Below are positions 45,243-53,109 of a DNA stretch of 64,000 nt, piece by piece. The stretch is from Avibacterium gallinarum (GTDB lineage Bacteria > Pseudomonadota > Gammaproteobacteria > Enterobacterales > Pasteurellaceae), in the NCBI RefSeq assembly GCF_002921135.1, contig NZ_PQVJ01000001.1, forward strand, positions 62,001 to 126,000, written 5' to 3'. Every line of letters starts with the position of its first letter. Within the stretch, counting starts at the first letter, position 1. The notes beneath the pieces are model-generated. The model ran no database searches, was not told the DNA's origin, and worked only from the letters and a program-made list of their open reading frames with translations. A program made the translations under genes and the position numbers.

Positions 45243-45464
45243 ATGAAACTTAAATCTAAATTAGTATTAGGCGCTATGGCAGCATTCTTATCTTCACAAG
45301 TGCTTGCTTCCGCTGGTCAACCTGTACCTGTAGATCCTAGTGAATATGATGGTGTTGGTTGCACTAAAGAATATGAGCCAACTCCATATAAAAAGAAAGA
45401 TGGTACAGTAGTGACTGCTCCTAACCGTTGTGTTGCTGCAAAATGGGCATCTGAAGGTTTATAA
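45243..45464 (+). CDS. Small exported protein with two cysteines, unknown function
   Basis: This 73-residue precursor has a Sec signal peptide (1-24, cleavage after Ala-Ser-Ala). The mature part of about 49 residues is rich in Pro, Lys and Val, with Cys40 and Cys63 that could form one disulphide in the periplasm. AAAGGAG lies nine bases upstream. The frame's earlier codon at 45150 coincides with the promoter -35 and is not a start. It is flanked by a good promoter and a terminator, so it is a self-contained, probably well expressed gene, convergent with the giant adhesin. I do not recognise the family. Confidence 0.8.
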   Translation: MKLKSKLVLGAMAAFLSSQVLASAGQPVPVDPSEYDGVGCTKEYEPTPYKKKDGTVVTAPNRCVAAKWASEGL

Positions 45465-45484
45465 TATACTGTTGTAGTATGTAG

Positions 45485-45513
45485 AAAGCCCTGTTAACCA
45501 AGGCTTTTTTATT
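45485..45513 (+). terminator. Terminator of the small exported-protein gene
   Basis: AAAGCC (45485-45490) pairs with GGCTTT (45502-45507), followed by a T run, about 20 bp after the stop. Confidence 0.75.
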
Positions 45514-45572
45514 GTTCATTATTCTTATAAACTTTTACTTGCTCCTTAATTTTAAACATAAGAAAACTCCTC

Positions 45573-45600
45573 TCCCACTTTAACAAAGTGGGATTTTTTT
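45573..45600 (+). terminator. Second plus-strand terminator, possibly ending a small RNA
   Basis: A nine-pair perfect stem TCCCACTTT/AAAGTGGGA (45573-45581 with 45585-45593) and seven T. No gene ends here: it lies 60 bp beyond the previous terminator. It may be a backup or the end of a short RNA. Confidence 0.7.
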
Positions 45601-45711
45601 ATCTTTAGTAAAATAATGTTGCCTAAAATTCTTGTGAAAAATCGATCTTTTTGTCTTTATCAACCTTACAAATCATAGCAATCTTTACCATTACCTGCTA
45701 ATCAATATATA

Positions 45712-45746
45712 AAAAAATCCTTCCCCCTAAGGGAAAGGATTTTTAT
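45712..45746 (-). terminator. Terminator of the trimeric autotransporter gene
   Basis: AAAAATCCTT-CCC (45713-45725) pairs with GGG-AAGGATTTTT (45731-45744) with one bulged base. The minus-strand transcript of the adhesin ends here, 26 bp after the stop codon. Confidence 0.8.
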
Positions 45747-45771
45747 TCTAACAGTTAGTCAAGTAGCGAAA

Positions 45772-48700
45772 CTACCATTGATAGCCAACACCCACAGAGC
45801 CACCAAAGTCTCCACGAGTATTTGCATTACCTGTTAATTTCAAGATAACTTTACCATTATCACTTGCTCTTGAATAACCTACGGCAATAGCCCCTTGTCC
45901 TTTATAAGTACCTGCTGCTGCTACCATTGATTTACCAGGCATATAAACCTGCGGTAAACCAGCTGTCGCAGTTGCTCCTGCAATACCTGCACGAAGGTCT
46001 TTATTAAATTTATTGATGTTATTGTTAATGTTACCAACAGCACCTTTTAACTGTCTTACATTCACAGCATCAGTATCATCTTTACCATCTGCTACATTAG
46101 TAATACGGTTACCGCCGTTATTCAGGCCATTAGTTGTCAAACTTACTGTACTATTATTGCCAGCTGCATTTGGACCACTAATTGTTACACCATTACCTTG
46201 AACAGTTGTAGAGTTTCCTGCTGCATCTGTCGTAGTGACGGAATTTAGACCTTTAAGATCCTTAGCAAGTTTAACTGTTAACTTAGCATTCTTACCATCT
46301 TGTTTTGCAACAACACCGATGTTGTTATCAGTAAGATCATCTGCATCAGTTACACCACCCACAATTTGAGTTGTGTTATTTAATGTCATTTGAGCATTAC
46401 CAACATCGCCTTGGTATTTGATGCCATCATTTAAGGTTGCTACTTGTTCGGTATTACCATCTGGTTTAGTGTAAACAATACGAGTTTTGCTTTCGCCATC
46501 TTTACCGTCATTACCAGCCAGTCCTTTTTCGCCTTGTGCAACGGTTACACCAGCATTTGAACCATCTTTACCAGCAATACCGATAGAACCATCTTTGCCA
46601 TTAATTGCAATACCTGGAGCACCATCTTTTCCTGGAACACCATCTTTGCCACCAACAACAATTGAACCGCCATCAGCGCCATTGATTGCTACAGCATCTT
46701 TGCCATCAGCACCTTTCACACCAATAGAGCCTGGTTTACCATCTTTACCACCAATAGATACTTCACTATTTAAGGCAAATTGGATCTCATTGTCTTTTAC
46801 AGTTGTAATGATATTTTCATTAGGGTCAGTAAATTTAACTGTTTCCCCTAATTTAACATTATCATCACCACCATTATCTGCAGCAATGTTAAAGCCTTTA
46901 TTAACTAATGCACCTGCAGTGTTATGTAGATCACTTACATTAACTGCATTATTAGCCACTTTACTTCCATCTTTACCTGCTTCTGCAAGTTGATCTAAGA
47001 AGTTCGCTTTATCAGCAGGAACTGGATTACCATCTACAGTTGGACTAATGTCTCCAATAGATGTGCCTACATTCGCTAATTTCGTTGGCTCGGTAGTTTT
47101 GTTATTACCGCTATTTAGTGAAGCAATCACATCGCTTGGTTGAACCACTGTGCCGAACTCAGTTTTGAAAGTACCATCTTCTTGTTTGAAAACTCTTTCT
47201 CCATCTTTGTTCGTATAAACAACTGGTAACTGAGCATTCTCTACTACTTTTTGGGAATTAACGCTCAAATCATAATGATTATGACCATCTGGATTTGGTA
47301 CCGGATTTTTTCTAACCTTAATAGTGAGGTCATCTGAACCCACTGTGGTTTTAGCTGCATCCGCCGCTGCTTTCAGCTGACCAACATTCACAGCATCAGT
47401 ATCTGCTTCGCCATCTGCAACATTAGTAATTTTATTACCACCATTGCTTAAACCATTTTCAGTTAAACTTACATCTGGTTTAGTTGGATCAGAATTAGTA
47501 ATAGTAATGCCATCTTTATTAATGACTGTGTTATCACCATCCTTACCGAATTTAGCAGAATCTAAGTCTGTCAAATCTTTAGCCATTTTCACAACTAAAG
47601 CACCGCCTTCAACATCAACACGGGTATTCGCATCTGTTGCTGTTGCGTCTTTATCTAAACCACCTTTAATTTGTAAGGTTTCATTTAGTTTTTTCGCAAC
47701 AGTGTCGGTACCATTACCTTGGAAGATTAAGCCATCATTTAAGGTTGCAACTTCTTCTTTTTCGCCATTTGGTTTTTCGTAAACAATACGAGTTTTAGTC
47801 TCGCCATCTTTACCGTCATTACCATCTAGGCCTTTTGCACCTTGTGCAACGGTTACACCAGCATTCGAGCCATCTTTACCAGCAATACCGATAGAACCAT
47901 CTTTGCCGTTAATTGCAATACCTGGATTACCATCTTTTCCTGGAACACCATCTTTGCCACCAACAACAATTGAACCGCCGTCTTCACCTTTGATTGAAAC
48001 GCCATCTTTACCATCAGAGCCTGCTACACCGATGGAGCCTGGTTGGCCATCTTTACCTACAGTAATCTCATTACCTAAGCCAATTTCTAACTTATGGTTA
48101 TCAGCATCTGCAGTTACAGTGATACCATCAGTACCCTTAAGCTGAATTTGTTTACCTAATTCTTGAGTAACGGCATCGCCATTATCGTCAGTTAAACCAA
48201 ATCCTTTTTGCGTTAAGTTTTCAGTGAGTGAATTTGCTGTATTACGTAAATCACTTACATTTACCGCACTATTTGGCTTACTTACAGCTGCTTTTTCTAA
48301 TGCTTTTGTGAAATCTTCACCATTTTGAGGATCAATCACACTTTTCACATTATCCAAAGTCTGCGGTTTCGCTGAACCATCTTGTGCTACTAATGATGTA
48401 CCTGTAGGTGTAGCTGGTTTGGCACCTTCTTTTGGCAAGCCATTTTCTAAATCACTTGCTTTATAGAACGTATCACCTACTTTCACTAATGGATTACCTT
48501 GTTCATCTGTATAAACAACTGGTAAACCGGTTACATCAATATGGTAAGAATGAACGCCATTCTTGCTCGTAATAGTAGAAACTTTTGTATTCGCACCATC
48601 AACGACTTGAACAGTTTCGCCTAATCTAACAGTTTGTGCATTACCGTCATTAGTTTGTAATTTCCAACCTGTATCCGTTAAGTTTTTAGAAACATTCTGC

Positions 48701-51700
48701 AAATCACCAATATTAGCAACATTTTTCAATGTATCGCCTTTGGCCTCTTCAAGTTTAGTATCACCTAAACCACTTTCAACACCCGTGATTTGACCAGCAG
48801 GATTATTAATCACAATCTGGTTACCTGCAACATTCTGCGTAGTAATTGCACCTGTTGAACCATTTACATTCACACCAGGTTTATTTTCTACACCTTTATT
48901 ATTAACAGGATTATTACCAAACACAGCGCTGGTTAAATCTGTCAGCTCTTTAGCCATTTTCACAACTAAAGCACCATCTTCAACATCAACACGGGTATTC
49001 GCAGCTGTTGCTTTTGCCTTGTTATCTAAACCACCTTTAATTTGTAAGGTTTCGTTTAGTTTTTTCTCAACAGTATCGGTACCATTACCTTGGAAGATTA
49101 AGCCATCATTTAAGGTCGCAACTTCTTCTTTATCGCCATTTGGTTTTTCATAAACGATACGAGTTTTGCTCTCACCGTCTTTACCATCATTACCATCTAG
49201 GCCTTTTGCACCTTTCTCGACTTTAATGCTTGCTTGACCATCTTTACCATCAGCACCAGCCTTGCCGTTTACGCCATCAACGCCATTAAAGACGATTGCG
49301 TCTTTAGTAATTGTTGTGCCATCACGACCGTCAGCACCCTTAACTCCGATAGTTCCATCTTTGCCATCTTTACCACTTACGCGTACATCACCAGAAAGTG
49401 AAACTTCTAGACGGCGACCGTCTTGATCTGCATCTTTAGCCGTTACTGTAACCCCATCAACACCTTTAATTTGAATTTGTTTACCTAATTTTTGAGTAAC
49501 TGGATTACCGTTATCATCAGTTAAACCAAATCCTTTTTGAGTTAAAGAATCAGCAGTATTTTTCAGATCACTCACATTGACAGCACTATTTGGTTTATTA
49601 TCAGCAGCTTCTTTCAATACTGTTGAGAAATCTTTATCCGCAGTTGGAGCTTCAATTACACTCTTCACATTGTCCAATGTTTGAGGTGTAGCAGTACCAT
49701 CTTTAGAAACTAAAGTCGTTCCTGTTGGTGTCGCTTCTGGTGCATCTTGGTTAACCACACCATCTGTAACATCGTCAGCTTTATAGAATTTATCGCCTAC
49801 TTTCACTAACGGATTTCCATCTTCATCAGTATAAGCAACTGGTAAACCGGTTACATCAACATGGAATGTATGTTTGCCATCAGCATCAGTTACCGTTGAA
49901 ACTTTGGTATTTGCACCATCAACTACTTGAACAGTATCGCCTAATTTAACTGTGCTTTCAGTACCATCATTAGTTTGTAACTTCCAACCAGTGTTCGTTA
50001 GGTTTTTAGAAACATTCTGCAAATCACCAATATTAGCAACATTTTTCAATGTATCGCCTTTGGCCTCTTCAAGTTTAGTATCACCTAAACCACTTTCAAC
50101 GCCCGTGATTTGACCAGCAGGATTATTAATCACAATCTGGTTACCTGCAACATTCTGCGTAGTAATTGCACCTGTTGAACCATTTACATTCACACCAGGT
50201 TTATTTTCTACACCTTTATTATTAACAGGATTATTACCAAACACAGCGCTGGTTAAATCTGTCAGCTCTTTAGCCATTTTCACAACTAAATTACCTTCAT
50301 CATCAACATCAACTCGGGTATTTGCATCCGTTACATCTTTACCTTCGGCTAATCCACCTTTAACAGTTAAAGTTTCGTTAAGTTTTTTCTCAACAACTGT
50401 GTCACCGTTACCTTTGAATTTTAAGCCATCATTTAAGGTTGCAACTTCTTCTTTATCGCCATTTGGTTTTTCATAAACGATACGAGTTTTGCCGTCTTTG
50501 CCATCATTACCGACTTTGCCATCATTACCGGCAAGTCCAGGCTCACCTTTCTCAACCTTCACGCTTACTTGACCATTTTGTCCGTCTGCGCCATCCTTGC
50601 CGTTTACACCATCAACACCGTTGAATACGATTGCATCTGGTTTCACAACAACAGATTTACCATCTACACCATCTTTACCATTGGTTACAGTAACCTCTTT
50701 AAATTCTGGTGCTTCTGCTACTTGAACTTCAATTTTACCGTCTTTCACAACAGTACGAACATTCTTAGCTGTAGTAGTTACATCATCTGCTGCCCCACCA
50801 ACGACTTCAACTGTTTCACCAAGTTTTTTGGTTACAGAATTGCCGTCTTGTGCGGTTAAACCAAAACCTTTGTTAGTTAATGCATCAGCAGTATTTTTCA
50901 AATCGCTCACATTTACAGCATTGTTGGCATTTGCTGTATTTGCAGCATCTAATTTATCAAGGTAAGTATCGCCAGCTTTATCTGCGATGCTTGAAGCTAC
51001 ATTAGCTAACTTAGTTGGAGTAGAAGTTGAACCATCACCACTATTCATGGAAGCAATAACATCAGCGGCCTCAACGCGTGTGCCCTGACCATCTGCCTGA
51101 GTATTAAACGAACCATCCGCTTGTTTATATAATTTATTGCCTTCAGCATCTGTATAAACAACTGGTAATTGCGCTCCCTCTACAACTTGTTGCTTATTAA
51201 CTTCTAAATCATAGTTTGTATGACCATCTGCTTCAGTAGTTTCGGCAACAAACACTGAGCCATCTTGAGATGTTACAGTAGTTCTAGCCTTTTTCACATC
51301 AGCAATATTTGCAGCATTAGTTAATGTATCACCAGTTGCGTCTTCAAGAGCAGTATTTCCTAAGCCACTTGCAACATTAGTGATTTGGTTATTACCATTA
51401 TCTAAGCCCTCATTACTTAATTTAACGGTATCGTTAGGACCACCAATGAAACTGGTTTCAGTTGCACTACGTACAGCAACATCATCATCACTAGTGGTAA
51501 CAATAGCACCTCCAGTAATTTCAGTAGAATCACCTGTCGTATCATCAGTGAATACGGCAGAAGTTAAATCAGTAAGATTTTTAGCTAACTTAACAACTAA
51601 TTCTCCGCCTGTTACATCAACACGAGTATTCGCATCAGTGGCTTCTTCACCTTCATCTAATCCACCTTTAACAGTTAAGGTTTCATTCAGTTTTTTAGCG

Positions 51701-53031
51701 ACAGTTTCAGAGCCATTACCTTTGAATTTGAGACCATCATTCAAAGTCGCAACTTCTTCGTTATTTACTTCAAGACGAGGTTTGGTAGTTGTACCATCAA
51801 CACCTGGTTGACCGTCAACTTTTGTTGTTAACGTTACGCCATCAACACCATCTTTCCCTGCAATGCTGATACCTGGTTTACCCTCTGGTCCAGTATCACC
51901 TTTAATGCTTACACCATCTTTGCCGTCTTTACCTACAACATTGATTGTACCTGCTTGTCCAGGGGTGCCATCTTTAGCTTTTTCACCAACGGTAACCTCA
52001 TTGCCTAATGCTAATTTTAATGAGTTATTTGTAGTATCCGCAGTAACTGTAATACCATCTTCACCTTTGATCTGAATAGCTTCACCAAGATTTTTCTTCA
52101 CTTGAGTGTTTTTATCATCTGCTAAAGCAAAACCTTTATTGGTTAAGTCATTTGAAACATTTTTCAAATCACCAATATTCGCTGCATTAGTCTCATTTTC
52201 AGGCGCATTAATATCACCACCACTTGCCACATTAGTGATTTGGTTATTACCATTATTTAAGCCGTTTTCGGTTAAGCTAACTGTTTTAGCTGGATCATTT
52301 GCACCGCTACCATTATCTTTGTTGATAGTTACACCATCTTTATTGATAACTGTTTTATCTGCATCAGATGTACCAAAGGTCGCATTAGTAAGATCGGCAA
52401 GCTCTTTAGCTAATTTAACGGTAATAGAACCATCTGCCGCACCAACTGTACCAATGTTATTATCAGAGAGTTTACTTGCATTAGCGCCACCTTTCACAGA
52501 TAAAATCTGATCAGGGTTGCGTAATACAGTAACATCTGTGTTATCACCTTGATACTGGCTATTTGTGGTATGGATTGCATTATAAACATCACCACCATTT
52601 ACAATCTGAGTACCACCTTTTGTAACATACTCAACATTACCACCTTTCGCAGTGCTATCATTATTTGTTACAGTACCTTTATCAAAATCAGGTGTCATTG
52701 ATGTAGCAATCGTAATATTACGGCCATCTTGAGTTACTGCAATATTTTTACCAGCTTTAACAGTTACAATATCATCTGTTTGTACCGCTGTTTCAGCAGA
52801 ACCAGTTACAGAGCCACCATCAGCTGCAGTTGTCAGTTTCCAACCTTTTTTCAACTCAGTGATATCATTAGTATTTGTATTGGCTTTATCATCAACTGAT
52901 TTCACTGCTGCTTCTGTAGCTGCGCGATTTGCATTATCACCAATACCATAATCGGCTTTATTATCCGTAGGATTACGAGCGTCTAAGCCAGCAACTTTTC
53001 CATTAGTTACAGTTGTACCACCAACAGTCAA
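45772..53031 (-). CDS. Trimeric autotransporter, C-terminal stalk and anchor (2419-codon frame after the stop)
   Basis: The frame is open from a TTG at 53031, but that codon is an ordinary Leu within a repeat and has no ribosome site, so this part is probably not translated on its own. It comprises about five large stalk modules with collagen-like Gly-Lys-Asp-Gly runs, each preceded by Asn-Ala-Val-Asn-Val-Ser-Asp-Leu. It ends with a coiled segment (Asn-Asn-Asn-Ile-Asn-Lys-Phe-Asn-Lys-Asp-Leu-Arg-Ala-Gly-Ile-Ala-Gly) and the four-stranded YadA anchor ending Gly-Val-Gly-Tyr-Gln-Trp. The anchor looks intact, with terminal aromatic residue for BAM recognition, so the lesion is confined to the stop codon. 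Confidence 0.8.
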   Translation of the reverse strand: MTVGGTTVTNGKVAGLDARNPTDNKADYGIGDNANRAATEAAVKSVDDKANTNTNDITELKKGWKLTTAADGGSVTGSAETAVQTDDIVTVKAGKNIAVTQDGRNITIATSMTPDFDKGTVTNNDSTAKGGNVEYVTKGGTQIVNGGDVYNAIHTTNSQYQGDNTDVTVLRNPDQILSVKGGANASKLSDNNIGTVGAADGSITVKLAKELADLTNATFGTSDADKTVINKDGVTINKDNGSGANDPAKTVSLTENGLNNGNNQITNVASGGDINAPENETNAANIGDLKNVSNDLTNKGFALADDKNTQVKKNLGEAIQIKGEDGITVTADTTNNSLKLALGNEVTVGEKAKDGTPGQAGTINVVGKDGKDGVSIKGDTGPEGKPGISIAGKDGVDGVTLTTKVDGQPGVDGTTTKPRLEVNNEEVATLNDGLKFKGNGSETVAKKLNETLTVKGGLDEGEEATDANTRVDVTGGELVVKLAKNLTDLTSAVFTDDTTGDSTEITGGAIVTTSDDDVAVRSATETSFIGGPNDTVKLSNEGLDNGNNQITNVASGLGNTALEDATGDTLTNAANIADVKKARTTVTSQDGSVFVAETTEADGHTNYDLEVNKQQVVEGAQLPVVYTDAEGNKLYKQADGSFNTQADGQGTRVEAADVIASMNSGDGSTSTPTKLANVASSIADKAGDTYLDKLDAANTANANNAVNVSDLKNTADALTNKGFGLTAQDGNSVTKKLGETVEVVGGAADDVTTTAKNVRTVVKDGKIEVQVAEAPEFKEVTVTNGKDGVDGKSVVVKPDAIVFNGVDGVNGKDGADGQNGQVSVKVEKGEPGLAGNDGKVGNDGKDGKTRIVYEKPNGDKEEVATLNDGLKFKGNGDTVVEKKLNETLTVKGGLAEGKDVTDANTRVDVDDEGNLVVKMAKELTDLTSAVFGNNPVNNKGVENKPGVNVNGSTGAITTQNVAGNQIVINNPAGQITGVESGLGDTKLEEAKGDTLKNVANIGDLQNVSKNLTNTGWKLQTNDGTESTVKLGDTVQVVDGANTKVSTVTDADGKHTFHVDVTGLPVAYTDEDGNPLVKVGDKFYKADDVTDGVVNQDAPEATPTGTTLVSKDGTATPQTLDNVKSVIEAPTADKDFSTVLKEAADNKPNSAVNVSDLKNTADSLTQKGFGLTDDNGNPVTQKLGKQIQIKGVDGVTVTAKDADQDGRRLEVSLSGDVRVSGKDGKDGTIGVKGADGRDGTTITKDAIVFNGVDGVNGKAGADGKDGQASIKVEKGAKGLDGNDGKDGESKTRIVYEKPNGDKEEVATLNDGLIFQGNGTDTVEKKLNETLQIKGGLDNKAKATAANTRVDVEDGALVVKMAKELTDLTSAVFGNNPVNNKGVENKPGVNVNGSTGAITTQNVAGNQIVINNPAGQITGVESGLGDTKLEEAKGDTLKNVANIGDLQNVSKNLTDTGWKLQTNDGNAQTVRLGETVQVVDGANTKVSTITSKNGVHSYHIDVTGLPVVYTDEQGNPLVKVGDTFYKASDLENGLPKEGAKPATPTGTSLVAQDGSAKPQTLDNVKSVIDPQNGEDFTKALEKAAVSKPNSAVNVSDLRNTANSLTENLTQKGFGLTDDNGDAVTQELGKQIQLKGTDGITVTADADNHKLEIGLGNEITVGKDGQPGSIGVAGSDGKDGVSIKGEDGGSIVVGGKDGVPGKDGNPGIAINGKDGSIGIAGKDGSNAGVTVAQGAKGLDGNDGKDGETKTRIVYEKPNGEKEEVATLNDGLIFQGNGTDTVAKKLNETLQIKGGLDKDATATDANTRVDVEGGALVVKMAKDLTDLDSAKFGKDGDNTVINKDGITITNSDPTKPDVSLTENGLSNGGNKITNVADGEADTDAVNVGQLKAAADAAKTTVGSDDLTIKVRKNPVPNPDGHNHYDLSVNSQKVVENAQLPVVYTNKDGERVFKQEDGTFKTEFGTVVQPSDVIASLNSGNNKTTEPTKLANVGTSIGDISPTVDGNPVPADKANFLDQLAEAGKDGSKVANNAVNVSDLHNTAGALVNKGFNIAADNGGDDNVKLGETVKFTDPNENIITTVKDNEIQFALNSEVSIGGKDGKPGSIGVKGADGKDAVAINGADGGSIVVGGKDGVPGKDGAPGIAINGKDGSIGIAGKDGSNAGVTVAQGEKGLAGNDGKDGESKTRIVYTKPDGNTEQVATLNDGIKYQGDVGNAQMTLNNTTQIVGGVTDADDLTDNNIGVVAKQDGKNAKLTVKLAKDLKGLNSVTTTDAAGNSTTVQGNGVTISGPNAAGNNSTVSLTTNGLNNGGNRITNVADGKDDTDAVNVRQLKGAVGNINNNINKFNKDLRAGIAGATATAGLPQVYMPGKSMVAAAGTYKGQGAIAVGYSRASDNGKVILKLTGNANTRGDFGGSVGVGYQW
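48683..48970 (-). repeat. Near-identical 288-bp direct repeat, copy 1
   Basis: This segment matches 50003-50290 at all but one base that I could find (A at 48781, G at 50101). It encodes the Gly-Val-Asn-Val-Asn-Gly-Ser-Thr-Gly-Ala-Ile-Thr-Thr region of a stalk module. Flanking module DNA is clearly more diverged, which points to recent duplication or gene conversion. Confidence 0.9.
50003..50290 (-). repeat. Near-identical 288-bp direct repeat, copy 2
   Basis: Partner of 48683-48970, offset by exactly 1320 bp (440 codons). Recombination between the copies would delete or duplicate one stalk module in frame. Confidence 0.9.
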
Positions 53032-53109
53032 TCCACTATTATTTAATGTAGATGCCCCAGTAGTAACACTACCACTATCAGTTAAATTTAATTGTTTAGC
53101 TAATTCAAT

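Larger units (their letters stand above)
46380..51790 (-). repeat. Tandem ~1.3-kb stalk modules with collagen-like segments
   Basis: The marker Thr-Arg-Ile-Val-Tyr-(Glu/Thr)-Lys-Pro and the following Val-Ala-Thr-Leu-Asn-Asp-Gly recur at about 46473, 47781, 49152 and 50475, with a diverged copy near 51774: periods of 1308, 1371, 1323 and about 1299 bp. Each copy is preceded in the protein by a Gly-X-Y-like block rich in Gly-Lys-Asp-Gly and Gly-Ala-Asp-Gly. Confidence 0.85.

Noticed and set aside
46487-46993. Open plus-strand frame of 168 codons opposite the adhesin stalk
   Set aside because: It is the mirror of the Gly/Asp-rich repeats (Pro/Ser/Leu-rich low-complexity translation), has no ribosome site, and similar frames recur opposite every module.
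46380-51790. Regular repeats as a possible CRISPR or tandem-DNA array
   Set aside because: The period is over a kilobase, there are no short identical repeats with unique spacers, and the DNA is continuously coding.
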